Part shown: in pieces, positions 18,344 through 27,465 of the stretch
How the letters are laid out: the number at the start of each line of letters is the position of its first letter
Position numbering within the stretch: the stretch's first letter is position 1
Source of the DNA: Pseudomonas sp. C2B4
GTDB lineage: Bacteria; Pseudomonadota; Gammaproteobacteria; Pseudomonadales; Pseudomonadaceae
Length of the DNA stretch: 64,000 nucleotides
Assembly: GCF_013359695.1 (NCBI RefSeq)
Contig: NZ_JABFMU010000020.1
Coordinates: 1-64,000, forward strand
Direction: 5' to 3'
The notes under the pieces: model-generated
The model's database searches: none
What the model was told of the DNA's origin: nothing
The model's input: the letters and a program-made list of their open reading frames with translations, nothing else
Made by a program: the position numbers and the translations under genes

Positions 18344-19119
18344 GTTCCGAGCTGCGCCCAAACCTCGTTGCCCTCAATACCATCGTTTACCGTGAAGTCC
18401 GGCGCTTTACCCGGATCTGGCCGCAGACCCTGCTGCCGCCGGCCATCACCATGGTTCTGTACTTCGTGATCTTCGGTAATCTGATCGGCCGGCAGATTGG
18501 CGATATGGGTGGCTTCACCTATATGGAGTACATCGTGCCGGGGCTGATCATGATGTCGGTCATCACCAACTCCTATGGCAACGTGGTGTCGAGTTTCTTC
18601 GGCAGCAAGTTTCAGCGTTCCATTGAAGAACTGATGGTGTCGCCGGTCTCGCCGCACACCATCCTGATCGGTTACACCCTGGGCGGCGTGCTGCGCGGGT
18701 TGATGGTCGGAATCATCGTCACGCTGCTGTCGCTGTTCTTCACCCATTTGCAGGTGCACCACCTGGGCGTGACCATTCTGGTCGTGGTCCTGACGGCAAC
18801 GATCTTCTCGCTGTTGGGTTTCATCAACGCAGTCTTTGCACGCAACTTCGATGACATCTCGATCATCCCGACCTTCGTGCTGACGCCGCTGACGTACCTG
18901 GGCGGGGTGTTCTACTCGATCTCGCTGCTGCCGCCGTTCTGGCAGACAGTGTCTCTAGCCAACCCAGTGCTGCATATGGTCAACGCGTTCCGTTACGGGA
19001 TCCTGGGGGTTTCGGATATCCGCATCAGCATTGCGATTACGTTCATGCTGGTGGCGACGGTGGTGCTGTACATCGGTTGTGCGCGTTTGCTGGTGAGTGG
19101 GCGGGGGATGCGTACCTAA
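18340..19119 (+). CDS. ABC-2 type exporter permease (YadH-like)
   Basis: A 259-aa inner-membrane protein with six hydrophobic segments and the ABC-2 core including FGSKFQRSIEELMVSP (coupling helix) and LTPLTYLGGVFYSISLLP. It is translationally coupled to the ATPase gene. Together they form a half-size exporter of the YadGH type. Confidence 0.93.
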   Translation: MSSELRPNLVALNTIVYREVRRFTRIWPQTLLPPAITMVLYFVIFGNLIGRQIGDMGGFTYMEYIVPGLIMMSVITNSYGNVVSSFFGSKFQRSIEELMVSPVSPHTILIGYTLGGVLRGLMVGIIVTLLSLFFTHLQVHHLGVTILVVVLTATIFSLLGFINAVFARNFDDISIIPTFVLTPLTYLGGVFYSISLLPPFWQTVSLANPVLHMVNAFRYGILGVSDIRISIAITFMLVATVVLYIGCARLLVSGRGMRT

Positions 19120-19136
19120 GTAGTACTGTGTTGCCT

Positions 19137-19200
19137 TCTTCGCGGGTAAGCCTCGCTCCTACAGGCATCCGTGTGTGGGAGCGAGCCTGCTCGCGAAGGC
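19137..19200. repeat. REP pair, left copy degenerate
   Basis: A diverged, inverted copy (CGCGGGTAAGCCTCGCTCCT) lies before a standard copy TGTGGGAGCGAGCCTGCTCG starting at 19174. Confidence 0.82.
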
Positions 19201-19217
19201 GTCATTCCAGACACCAC

Positions 19218-19250
19218 AAAAAAACGGCCTCCCATTCGGAGGCCGTTTTG
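19218..19250. terminator. Bidirectional terminator
   Basis: ACGGCCTCC / GGAGGCCGT stem, loop CATTC, with A-run and T-run flanks. It ends the ABC exporter operon (+) and the DUF2062 gene (-). Confidence 0.88.
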
Positions 19251-19255
19251 CCATC

Positions 19256-19771
19256 TCACATCCTGCTCTGCTTGCGCCGCCTCCACTGCCGCGCAACCCA
19301 CCAGCGCCAATACATCATCACCAGGCAATACGCCACGGCTCCCAGCACCAGCCCAGTCACCACCGAACCCAGCAAGAAAGGCTGCCACAGGGTCGAGAGC
19401 TCACCGCTGATCCATTCCCAGGTCAATGCATCCGGCAGCTGACGAGCGGGAACGTCCATCAGCCAGGCGCCAGTCTGATAGGTGCAGAAGAAGACGGCGG
19501 GCATGGTGATCGGGTTGGTCAGCCAGACCAGGCTGACGGCAATCGGCATGTTGCCGCGCACGACAATGGCGAGGACGGCGGCGACCAGCATCTGCAACGG
19601 AATCGGCAAAAACGCCGCGAACAGGCCGACGGCCATGGCCCGGGCGACGGAGTGACGGTTGAGGTGCCAGAGGTTTGGGTCATGCAGCAGGGTGCCGAGA
19701 AAGCGTAAGGATTTGTGTTCCCTGATGCTGGTCGGATCTGGCATGTAACGTTTGAATAAGCGCCGGGGCAT
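19256..19771 (-). CDS. DUF2062 membrane protein
   Basis: A 171-aa inner-membrane protein with the DUF2062 pattern: a basic N-terminus, then FLPIPLQMLVAAVLAIVVRG and the WLTNPITMPAVFF segment, and two further helices. It ends in a very basic tail (RQWRRRKQSR). The start at ATG 19771 (MPRRLFKRYM) has a GAGAAG site; upstream in-frame sequence lies between the divergent genes and is not conserved in character. It is divergent from comEC. Function unknown. Confidence 0.88.
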   Translation of the reverse strand: MPRRLFKRYMPDPTSIREHKSLRFLGTLLHDPNLWHLNRHSVARAMAVGLFAAFLPIPLQMLVAAVLAIVVRGNMPIAVSLVWLTNPITMPAVFFCTYQTGAWLMDVPARQLPDALTWEWISGELSTLWQPFLLGSVVTGLVLGAVAYCLVMMYWRWWVARQWRRRKQSRM

Positions 19772-19907
19772 AAGGCTTCTCGGTCGGTTAAGGCGGCAAG
19801 TATGTCTGGATTCTATGAACCGCCCATTCAGACTTTGTGACAATTGATAACGGTGGTCGTGCATTTAACTGGCTATGCCTAGGGACGGGACTCTCAAGGA
19901 CGGGCGT

Positions 19908-22130
19908 ATGCGCACAGGGATGGTGGCGTTGGCGCTGGGTTTGCTGGCCCTGCGTTTTTTACCGGCATTGCCGTCGGTCGGGTTGTTGCTGTTGATGCCG
20001 GTGGTGGGTTTGATGTTGCTGCCGTTCAGGACGTACCCCGTTGCGTTTTTCCTGTTCGGTTTGAGTTGGTCTTGCGTGCAGGCGCAGTGGGCGCTGGATG
20101 ATCGGTTGGCACCGAAACTGGATGGCGAAACACGCTGGATCGAAGGGCGGGTAGCGGGACTGCCCCAACACGGCGAAGGCGTCGTACGATTCGAACTGGT
20201 CGACACCCGGTCACGGCACGGAAAAATGCCGCGGCTCATGCGTCTGGCCTGGTATGACGGACCGCCGGTTAACAGTGGCGAGCGCTGGCGACTGGCGGTC
20301 AAGTTGAAGCGCCCCGCAGGATTGCTCAATCCCCATGCTTTCGATTACGAGGCCTGGTTACTGGCGCGTGGTATCGGCGCTACCGGGACGGTCAAGGACG
20401 GTGAACGACTCGTCGAGGCGCGAGGGGCCTGGCGTGACGGCATTCGTCAGAAGTTACAGTCAGTGGACGCACAGGGTCGATCGGGTGCACTGGCGGCGCT
20501 GGTGCTCGGGGACGGTGCCGGGCTCAGTCGCGAAGACTGGAAGGTGTTGCAGGACACCAGCACCGTGCATTTGTTGGTGATTTCCGGACAGCACATCGGA
20601 TTACTGGCGGGGTTGGTGTATCTGCTGATCGCCGGCCTTGCCCGATATGGTTTCTGGCCAAACCGTCTGCCGTGGCTGCCCTGGGCCTGCGGTCTGGCAT
20701 TCGCCGCCGCCCTTGGTTACGGGCTGTTGGCCGGTTTCGAGGTTCCGGTGAGGCGCGCCTGCCTGATGATCGGCCTGGTGCTGCTATGGCGCCTGCGATT
20801 TCGCCACCTCGGCGGCTGGTGGCCGCTGCTGTTGGCGCTCAATGGCGTTCTAATACTGGACCCGCTGGCCAGCCTGCAACCCGGGTTTTGGTTGTCGTTT
20901 GGTGCGGTAGCGGTGCTGATCTTTACCTTCGGGGGGCGCCTGGGTCCCTGGCGATGGTGGCAAACCTGGACTCGTGCGCAATGGTTGATCGCCATAGGCC
21001 TGGGACCGTTATTGCTGGTATTGGGGCTGCCGATCAGTCTCAGCGGGCCGTTGGTCAATCTGCTGGCGGTGCCCTGGATCAGTATGCTGGTGCTGCCACT
21101 TGCCTTGCTCGGGACCCTGCTGCTGCCCGTGCCCTATGTGGGGGAGGGCTTGCTGTGGCTGGCGGGTGGCCTGGTCGACGGGCTTTTCAAGGGCCTGGCG
21201 TTCATGGCCGGGCAGATTCCCGCCTGGATACCTGAGGCGGTTCCCTGGTGGGCATGGTGCATGGGGGCACTCGGTGCATTCCTGCTCTTGTTACCACGAG
21301 GCGTACCGCTGCGGCCATTGGGTTGGCCTTTGCTGCTGTTGCTGGTTTTTCCGCCCCGACCCACCGTGCCTGAAGGCATGGCCGAAATCTGGCAGCTGGA
21401 TGTGGGGCAGGGGCTGGCCATCCTGGTGCGTACCCGTCATCACGCGCTGCTCTATGACGCCGGACCGCGCTTCGGCGATAACGACCTGGGCGAGCGCGTC
21501 GTTCTGCCGACATTGCGCAAACTGGGCGTGGACGGCCTTGACCTGATGCTGATCAGTCACGCCCACGTCGACCATGCCGGCGGGGCGCGGGCAGTTGCGA
21601 AGGGGCTGTCGGTCAAGCGCGTGATCAGTGGCGAACCCGGGGTGTTGCCGGAGCAACTGCTGGCCGGAGAATGCGAGAACGGTCGGCAATGGACCTGGGA
21701 CGGCGTGAACTTTGAGCTGTGGCAATGGGCGGATGCCCGGGAAAGCAACCCAAAATCCTGTGTGCTGCAGGTTGAGGCCAATGGCGAACGAATACTGCTG
21801 ACCGGTGATATCGACATGGCGGCCGAACGGGCCCTGCTCGACAGTCCCCTGGCGGTGACGACCGATTGGCTGCAGGCGCCGCACCACGGCAGCCGCAGTT
21901 CGTCTTCGATGGCGCTGCTTGCCGCGTTGCAACCCAAGGCAGCGCTGATCTCCCGAGGCCAGGGCAACTCCTTCGGCCATCCCCATCCCTCCGTCATTGC
22001 GCGTTATCGGGCCCGGGGCGTGACGATCCATGACAGCGCCGAACAGGGCGCCATCCGTCTGCAACTGGGGCACTTCAAACCGCCGTGGTCGATGCGCCAG
22101 CAACCGCGATTCTGGCGCTCCGCGCAATGA
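19908..22130 (+). CDS. comEC: DNA internalisation protein ComEC/Rec2
   Basis: A 740-aa inner-membrane channel for single-stranded DNA during natural transformation. In order it has a short OB/DUF4131 region (about residues 30–180), the ComEC multi-helix core (about 200–480), and a C-terminal metallo-beta-lactamase-like domain with HAHVDHAGG. ATG 19908 is chosen since AAGGA sits 7 nt upstream; the ATG at 19875 is the alternative. All three domains appear intact, so the protein may work, although most pseudomonads are not known to be freely transformable. Confidence 0.93.
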   Translation: MRTGMVALALGLLALRFLPALPSVGLLLLMPVVGLMLLPFRTYPVAFFLFGLSWSCVQAQWALDDRLAPKLDGETRWIEGRVAGLPQHGEGVVRFELVDTRSRHGKMPRLMRLAWYDGPPVNSGERWRLAVKLKRPAGLLNPHAFDYEAWLLARGIGATGTVKDGERLVEARGAWRDGIRQKLQSVDAQGRSGALAALVLGDGAGLSREDWKVLQDTSTVHLLVISGQHIGLLAGLVYLLIAGLARYGFWPNRLPWLPWACGLAFAAALGYGLLAGFEVPVRRACLMIGLVLLWRLRFRHLGGWWPLLLALNGVLILDPLASLQPGFWLSFGAVAVLIFTFGGRLGPWRWWQTWTRAQWLIAIGLGPLLLVLGLPISLSGPLVNLLAVPWISMLVLPLALLGTLLLPVPYVGEGLLWLAGGLVDGLFKGLAFMAGQIPAWIPEAVPWWAWCMGALGAFLLLLPRGVPLRPLGWPLLLLLVFPPRPTVPEGMAEIWQLDVGQGLAILVRTRHHALLYDAGPRFGDNDLGERVVLPTLRKLGVDGLDLMLISHAHVDHAGGARAVAKGLSVKRVISGEPGVLPEQLLAGECENGRQWTWDGVNFELWQWADARESNPKSCVLQVEANGERILLTGDIDMAAERALLDSPLAVTTDWLQAPHHGSRSSSSMALLAALQPKAALISRGQGNSFGHPHPSVIARYRARGVTIHDSAEQGAIRLQLGHFKPPWSMRQQPRFWRSAQ

Positions 22131-22228
22131 CCGCAGATCATGAAAGCCCGACCGGATGTGACATCACGGTCTTCGGTGCGCCCACCCCCTATGTTAGAGT
22201 GGCGCACTTTTTCGAGGGGACATTCACT

Positions 22229-22864
22229 GTGTGGGAATTGGTCAAATCCGGCGGCTGGATGATGCTGCCGATCATTCTGAGTTCCATCGCGGCCATGGCG
22301 ATCGTCGCCGAGCGCCTGTGGACCCTGCGAGCCAGCCGCGTGACCCCGGAGCACTTGCTCGGGCAGGTCTGGGTCTGGATCAAGGACAAGCAACTCAATA
22401 AAGAAAAGCTCAAGGAACTGCGCGCCAATTCGCCACTGGGCGAGATCCTGGCGGCGGGCCTGGCCAACTCCAAACATGGTCGCGAGATCATGAAGGAGTG
22501 CATCGAAGAGGCCGCAGCCAGGGTCATCCACGAACTGGAACGCTACATCAACGCCCTCGGCACCATCGCCGCGATGGCGCCTTTGCTGGGTCTGCTGGGT
22601 ACGGTGCTGGGCATGATCGACATTTTCAGCGCGTTCATGGGCTCGGGCATGACCACCAACGCCGCCGTGCTGGCCGGTGGTATCTCCAAGGCGCTGATCA
22701 CCACAGCTGCGGGCCTGATGGTCGGTATTCCGTCGGTCTTCTTCCACCGTTTCCTGCAACGTCGGATCGATGAACTGGTCGTGGGCATGGAGCAGGAAGC
22801 CATCAAGCTGGTCGAAGTCGTTCAGGGCGATCGAGACGTGGACCTGGCTGGGGGCAAAGCGTGA
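22229..22864 (+). CDS. exbB: MotA/TolQ/ExbB proton channel protein
   Basis: A 211-aa inner-membrane subunit of an ExbB/ExbD energy-transducing complex, with three membrane helices. The long helices carry the family motifs (TIAAMAPLLGLLGTVLGM and the following ALITTAAGLMVGIP). The GTG start at 22229 (VWELVKSGGW) follows GAGGGGA. It overlaps exbD by 4 nt. The pair sits at the head of the lpxK operon, not beside a tonB gene. Confidence 0.92.
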   Translation: MWELVKSGGWMMLPIILSSIAAMAIVAERLWTLRASRVTPEHLLGQVWVWIKDKQLNKEKLKELRANSPLGEILAAGLANSKHGREIMKECIEEAAARVIHELERYINALGTIAAMAPLLGLLGTVLGMIDIFSAFMGSGMTTNAAVLAGGISKALITTAAGLMVGIPSVFFHRFLQRRIDELVVGMEQEAIKLVEVVQGDRDVDLAGGKA

Positions 22865-23289
22865 AATTTCGCCGCAAGCAACGGGAGAACGTGGACATCA
22901 ACCTCGCGTCGCTGATCGACGTGGTGTTTATCCTGCTGTTGTTTTTCGTGGTGACCACCACCTTTACCCGTGAAACGCAGCTACGGGTCGACCTGCCGGA
23001 AGCGGTCAGCGGTTCACCTGCCGAGGACCAGTCCAAACAGCTGGATATCGCGATCAGTGCCGACGGCGTGTTCTCTGTGAACAACCAGATTCTGCCGAAA
23101 AGCGATCTGACAACGCTGATGGAAGCGCTGCAGAAAGAATCCAATGGCGACACCAATCGACCGCTGTCCATCAGTGCCGATGGCAAGTCCCAGCACCAGT
23201 CGGTGATCACCGCCATGGACGCCGCCGGCAAGCTTGGCTTCAGCCACTTGCGCATGACGACCGTCGAGGCGGCGCCGACCGCGCCCTGA
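22861..23289 (+). CDS. exbD: ExbD/TolR-family protein
   Basis: A 142-aa protein with one N-terminal transmembrane helix (residues 15–37, containing the proton-path Asp in [16 protein letters not shown]) and a periplasmic domain. It starts with GTG 22861, overlapping exbB, and its stop overlaps the lpxK start (TGATG). Confidence 0.93.
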   Translation: MKFRRKQRENVDINLASLIDVVFILLLFFVVTTTFTRETQLRVDLPEAVSGSPAEDQSKQLDIAISADGVFSVNNQILPKSDLTTLMEALQKESNGDTNRPLSISADGKSQHQSVITAMDAAGKLGFSHLRMTTVEAAPTAP

Positions 23290-24299
23290 TGACCATGTCC
23301 GATCGCCTGCTCGCCGCGTGGTACCAAGGTCATCCAGCGCTGAAGTTGTTGCAGCCGCTGGAGTGGTTGTACCGGCGCGTGGTCAACAACAAGCGCAAGC
23401 GCTTTCTGGCGGGCGAGGGTGACATCTATCAGCCCCCCGTGCCGCTGATCGTCGTTGGAAACATTACGGTCGGCGGCACCGGCAAGACGCCGTTGATCCT
23501 GTGGATGATCCAGCATTGCCAGCGCAGCGGTTTGCGGGTCGGTGTGGTCAGCCGTGGTTACGGCGCCAAGCCGCCGCATTTGCCGTGGCGGGTCGAGGCG
23601 GATCAGAACGCCGACATCGCCGGCGACGAACCGCTGTTGATCGTCCAGCGCACGGGTGTGCCGTTAATGATCGACCCCGATCGCAGCCGCGCCGTCAAAG
23701 CCTTGCTGGCGAGCGAGCCGCTGGACCTGATCCTGTCCGATGACGGCATGCAGCACTACCGGTTGGCCCGCGACCTGGAACTGGTGCTGATCGACAATGC
23801 CCGTGGCCTGGGCAATCGCCGTTGCTTGCCGGCCGGTCCGTTGCGCGAGCCGGTCGAGCGTCTGCAAAGCGTTGATGCGGTGCTCTACAACGGCGCCGAA
23901 GCTGATCGCGACGGTGGCTTTGCCTTCCAGTTGCAACCCACCGCCTTGATCAATTTGCGCAGCGGCCAACGGTGTTCCCTCGAGCACTTCGCCCCTGGTC
24001 AGGCGCTGCACGCCGTGGCTGGCATCGGCAATCCGCAGCGTTTCTTCAAGACCCTCGAAACGCTACACTGGCAGCCAGTCCCGCACGCATTCGCCGACCA
24101 CGCCGAATACAGCGTGCAGGCTTTGAATTTTACCCCGTCATTGCCATTGGTAATGACCGAAAAGGACGCGGTGAAGTGCCGTGCCTTCGCCGCTGCCGAT
24201 TGGTGGTACCTGGCGGTCGATGCTGTGCCGTCGCCGGCTTTCGTGGCCTGGTTCGACACGCAGTTGATGCGCCTGTTGCCGGCACGTCTGTTGCCATAA
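23289..24299 (+). CDS. lpxK: Tetraacyldisaccharide 4'-kinase
   Basis: A 336-aa membrane-associated kinase that phosphorylates the lipid A disaccharide precursor at the 4' position. Walker A is [13 protein letters not shown] and the [12 protein letters not shown] motif holds catalytic residues. N-terminal residues 10–40 are the amphipathic membrane region. It is coupled to exbD by a 1-nt overlap. Confidence 0.97.
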   Translation: MTMSDRLLAAWYQGHPALKLLQPLEWLYRRVVNNKRKRFLAGEGDIYQPPVPLIVVGNITVGGTGKTPLILWMIQHCQRSGLRVGVVSRGYGAKPPHLPWRVEADQNADIAGDEPLLIVQRTGVPLMIDPDRSRAVKALLASEPLDLILSDDGMQHYRLARDLELVLIDNARGLGNRRCLPAGPLREPVERLQSVDAVLYNGAEADRDGGFAFQLQPTALINLRSGQRCSLEHFAPGQALHAVAGIGNPQRFFKTLETLHWQPVPHAFADHAEYSVQALNFTPSLPLVMTEKDAVKCRAFAAADWWYLAVDAVPSPAFVAWFDTQLMRLLPARLLP

Positions 24300-24324
24300 A
24301 TCCGTTTTTATCCAGGGAATGCTC

Positions 24325-24510
24325 ATGGACACCAAATTGCTCGATATCCTCGCTTGCCCGGTCTGCAAAGGCCCGCTCAAGCTCAGCGCCGACAAGACCG
24401 AGCTGATCAGCAAGGGCGCCGGTCTGGCGTACCCGATTCGCGACGGTATCCCGGTGATGCTTGAATCCGAAGCCCGTACCCTGACCACCGACGAGCGTCT
24501 GGATAAATGA
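24325..24510 (+). CDS. Trm112 family zinc-finger-like protein
   Basis: A 61-aa protein beginning [18 protein letters not shown]. It has the N-terminal CPVC pair of Trm112 proteins, but no second Cys pair, as usual for this bacterial form found between lpxK and kdsB. Family relatives activate methyltransferases; the bacterial partner is not known. AGGGA 6 nt upstream supports ATG 24325 over 24319. It overlaps kdsB by 4 nt. Confidence 0.92.
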   Translation: MDTKLLDILACPVCKGPLKLSADKTELISKGAGLAYPIRDGIPVMLESEARTLTTDERLDK

Positions 24511-25271
24511 CCACCGCCTTTACCGTTGTCATTCCATCGCGCTACGCCTCCACCCGTTTGCCGGGCAAACCGCTGCTGCTGATCGCCGGCAAGCCAATGA
24601 TTCAGCACGTCTGGGAACAGGCGAGCAAAAGCAGCGCCCAGCGCGTCGTGGTCGCGACTGACGATAAGCGCATCCGTGAGGCCTGCATCGAGTTTGGCGC
24701 CGAAGTGGTGATGACCCGCGAGGATCACAACTCCGGCACCGATCGCCTGGCGGAAGTCGCGACGAAACTGGGCCTGGCGCCAGACGCCATCGTGGTGAAC
24801 GTCCAGGGTGACGAACCGTTGATCCCGCCGAGCGTGATCGATCAGGTCGCCGCCAACCTGGCAGCCCACACCGAAGCCCGCATGGCCACCCTGGGCGAGC
24901 CGATCGAAGACGTGCAAAGCCTGTTCAACCCCAACGTGGTCAAGGTCGTCAGCGACATCAATGGCCTGGCACTGACTTTCAGTCGCGCCACGCTGCCTTG
25001 GGCGCGAGATGCCTTTGCCCAGAATCGCGATCAGCTTCCGGAAGGCGTGCCCTATCGTCGCCACATTGGCATCTATGCCTATCGCGCCGGTTTCCTGCAT
25101 GACTTCGTCAGCTGGGGCCCGTGCTGGCTGGAAAACACCGAATGCCTGGAGCAGCTGCGGGCGCTTTGGCACGGCGTGCGGATTCACGTCGCCGACGCGC
25201 TGATCGCCCCACCGGCCGGTGTCGATACGGTTGAAGACCTTGAGCGCGTTCGTCGCCTGCTGGAGGCCTGA
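24507..25271 (+). CDS. kdsB: 3-deoxy-manno-octulosonate cytidylyltransferase
   Basis: A 254-aa enzyme activating Kdo as CMP-Kdo for lipopolysaccharide inner core. The N-terminal [16 protein letters not shown] is the nucleotide-binding signature, and [11 protein letters not shown] the metal/nucleotide site. Translationally coupled on both sides (ATGA with the upstream gene, TGATG with the next). Confidence 0.98.
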   Translation: MTTAFTVVIPSRYASTRLPGKPLLLIAGKPMIQHVWEQASKSSAQRVVVATDDKRIREACIEFGAEVVMTREDHNSGTDRLAEVATKLGLAPDAIVVNVQGDEPLIPPSVIDQVAANLAAHTEARMATLGEPIEDVQSLFNPNVVKVVSDINGLALTFSRATLPWARDAFAQNRDQLPEGVPYRRHIGIYAYRAGFLHDFVSWGPCWLENTECLEQLRALWHGVRIHVADALIAPPAGVDTVEDLERVRRLLEA

Positions 25272-25735
25272 TGCGGGTTTTGTTTGTCTGCCTGGGCAAC
25301 ATCTGCCGTTCACCCACGGCCGAAGGCGTATTGCGGCACAAACTGCGGGAGGCGGGGTTGGCCGACCAAGTCGAAGTCGCCTCCGCCGGTACCGGGGACT
25401 GGCACGTCGGCAAGGCGCCGGACAAGCGCAGCCAGGCCGCGGCAAAGTCGCGCGGATATGACCTGTCCGCCCAGCGCGCCCAGCAAGTCACCCGCGCCGA
25501 CTTCGCCACGTACGACCTGATCCTGGCGATGGACAACAGCAACCTGCGCAACCTGAAGGCCTTGCAACCGGCCAAGGGCAAGGCTGAGCTGGATCTGTTC
25601 CTGCGCCGCTATGAGTCTGAAGTCGATGAGGTCCCGGACCCGTATTACGACGGGGATCAGGGTTTCGAGCAGGTGCTGGACTTGATCGAGCGTGCCAGCG
25701 ATCGGCTGGTGGTCGAACTGAAGGGACGCTTATGA
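25271..25735 (+). CDS. Low-molecular-weight protein tyrosine phosphatase
   Basis: A 154-aa phosphatase with P-loop CLGNICRS at 7–14 (nucleophile C7, R13) and the general-acid Asp in VPDPYYDG. Bacterial members regulate polysaccharide or stress pathways by tyrosine dephosphorylation. Here it lies between kdsB and murB; no partner tyrosine kinase is seen nearby. Confidence 0.93.
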   Translation: MRVLFVCLGNICRSPTAEGVLRHKLREAGLADQVEVASAGTGDWHVGKAPDKRSQAAAKSRGYDLSAQRAQQVTRADFATYDLILAMDNSNLRNLKALQPAKGKAELDLFLRRYESEVDEVPDPYYDGDQGFEQVLDLIERASDRLVVELKGRL

Positions 25736-26751
25736 GTTTGCAGGTTCGATCACAGGTTTCGCTCAAGCCGTACAACAGTTTTGGCGTGGACGTTCAGGCC
25801 CGCCTGTTTGCCGAAGCCCACAGCGACGCCGATGTGCGAGAAGCCCTGGCTTATGCGCAGGCGCACGATGTGCCGTTGCTGGTGATTGGCGGCGGCAGCA
25901 ACTTGCTGCTCACGGCTGATATCCCGGCACTGGTGCTGCGCATGGCCACACGCGGGATTCGCGTGGTGAGCGATGACGGCAGCAAAGTGATGATCGAAGC
26001 CGAGGCGGGCGAGCCGTGGCACCCGTTTGTGCAACACACGCTGGTGCACGGACTGTCGGGTCTGGAAAACCTCAGCCTGATTCCCGGCACCGTGGGTGCG
26101 GCCCCGATGCAGAACATTGGCGCCTATGGCGTGGAGATCAAGGACGTGTTTGCCGGCCTGACCGCACTCGATCGCCAAAGTGGCGAATTGCGTGAGTTCA
26201 CTCTGGACGAATGCGACTTCGCCTACCGTGACAGCCTGTTCAAACAGCAGCCGGGGCGCTGGTTGATCCTGCGCGTGCGATTCACCCTCGACCGTACCGC
26301 GCATTTGCATCTGGAATACGGTCCGGTGCGTCAGCGCCTGACGGAGCAAGGTATCGAGCATCCGACCGCCACCGATGTCAGCCAGGCCATTTGCAACATT
26401 CGCAACGAAAAACTCCCGGACCCAGCGGTGCTCGGCAATGCCGGAAGTTTCTTCAAGAACCCTTTGGTGTCGGCAGCGCTGGTCACGCAACTCAAGGGCG
26501 AATACCCGGATCTGGTGGCCTATGCGCAACCCGACGGTCAGATGAAACTGGCCGCCGGCTGGTTGATTGAGCGGGCCGGCTGGAAAGGTTTCCGCGAGGC
26601 GGATGCGGGCGTGCATAAATTGCAGGCGCTGGTGCTGGTCAACTACGGCAGCGCGACCGGCCTGCAGTTGCTCGACCTGGCACAGCGTATCCAGAAAGAC
26701 ATTTCAGAACGTTTCCATGTCGACCTGGAAATGGAGCCGAACCGGTATTGA
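25732..26751 (+). CDS. murB: UDP-N-acetylenolpyruvoylglucosamine reductase
   Basis: A 339-aa FAD enzyme reducing enolpyruvyl-UDP-GlcNAc to UDP-MurNAc in peptidoglycan synthesis. NSFGVD near the start, GGGSNLLL and the FAD-binding NIGAYGVEI are visible; GNAGSFFKNP holds the catalytic Ser and the C-terminal region fits the type I form. It overlaps the phosphatase gene by 4 nt and ends the operon before a strong terminator. Confidence 0.97.
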   Translation: MSLQVRSQVSLKPYNSFGVDVQARLFAEAHSDADVREALAYAQAHDVPLLVIGGGSNLLLTADIPALVLRMATRGIRVVSDDGSKVMIEAEAGEPWHPFVQHTLVHGLSGLENLSLIPGTVGAAPMQNIGAYGVEIKDVFAGLTALDRQSGELREFTLDECDFAYRDSLFKQQPGRWLILRVRFTLDRTAHLHLEYGPVRQRLTEQGIEHPTATDVSQAICNIRNEKLPDPAVLGNAGSFFKNPLVSAALVTQLKGEYPDLVAYAQPDGQMKLAAGWLIERAGWKGFREADAGVHKLQALVLVNYGSATGLQLLDLAQRIQKDISERFHVDLEMEPNRY

Positions 26752-26776
26752 AGCTAAGCTTTCAAGGTTCAAATCC

Positions 26777-26812
26777 AAAGCCCTGCACTGATGAAAGTGC
26801 AGGGCTTTTTTG
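26777..26812 (+). terminator. Intrinsic terminator of the comEC–murB region
   Basis: GCCCTGCACT / AGTGCAGGGC stem, short GATGA-type loop, then six T. The next operon starts about 180 nt downstream. Confidence 0.92.
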
Positions 26813-26994
26813 TTAATGCTGCGTTAACTTAGCGAGCTAACGATGCAATGCGTTTGTTTCATCAAAGGCCCGGTGCAGACGTCTCCGTCGGCATAAGAGA
26901 GCCTCATTAGCCTGAGCCGATCTGCGTGTGCCAACCGCCGATTTCCGGCGGCAGATTGCTCGACCCCATAACCCAATACTATGCGGGCGTGCCC

Positions 26995-27465
26995 ATGATT
27001 ACCTTGAAGCTCAATGGTCAAGACCATCAACTCGACGTCACCGAAGATATGCCGCTGCTCTGGGCAATCCGTGACGTGGCCGGTTACAACGGCACCAAAT
27101 TCGGCTGTGGCATGGGCCTGTGCGGTGCCTGCACCATTCATATCGGGGGTGCCCCGGCGCGGAGCTGCATCACGCCGATCGGTTCGGTTGTCGGGCAAAA
27201 CATCACCACCATCGACAACCTGCACGCCGACCCGGTCGGCAAAGTCGTGCAGCAGGCCTGGCTCGATACCGCGGTGGCCCAATGCGGTTACTGCCAGGGC
27301 GGGCAAATCATGTCCGCCACCGCGCTGCTCAAGACTAATCCCAACCCCAGCGACGAACAGATTGAAGAAGCGATGGTCGGCAACATCTGCCGTTGCGGCA
27401 CCTACAACCGCATCAAGACCGCTATTCGCACGGCATCCACTCACCTGAAGGAGGCCAAGGCATGA
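26995..27465 (+). CDS. (2Fe-2S)-binding subunit of a molybdenum hydroxylase (IorA/CoxS-like)
   Basis: A 156-aa electron-transfer subunit with two [2Fe-2S] clusters. The plant-type ferredoxin motif is FGCGMGLCGACTIHI plus a fourth Cys (SC), and the second cluster is in CGYCQGG and ICRCGTY. The chosen ATG at 26995 gives the family N-terminus MITLKLNGQDHQLDV. It is coupled to the large subunit (overlap of 4 nt). No separate FAD subunit is present, as in isoquinoline oxidoreductase (IorAB) and related periplasmic aldehyde dehydrogenases. Confidence 0.93.
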   Translation: MITLKLNGQDHQLDVTEDMPLLWAIRDVAGYNGTKFGCGMGLCGACTIHIGGAPARSCITPIGSVVGQNITTIDNLHADPVGKVVQQAWLDTAVAQCGYCQGGQIMSATALLKTNPNPSDEQIEEAMVGNICRCGTYNRIKTAIRTASTHLKEAKA

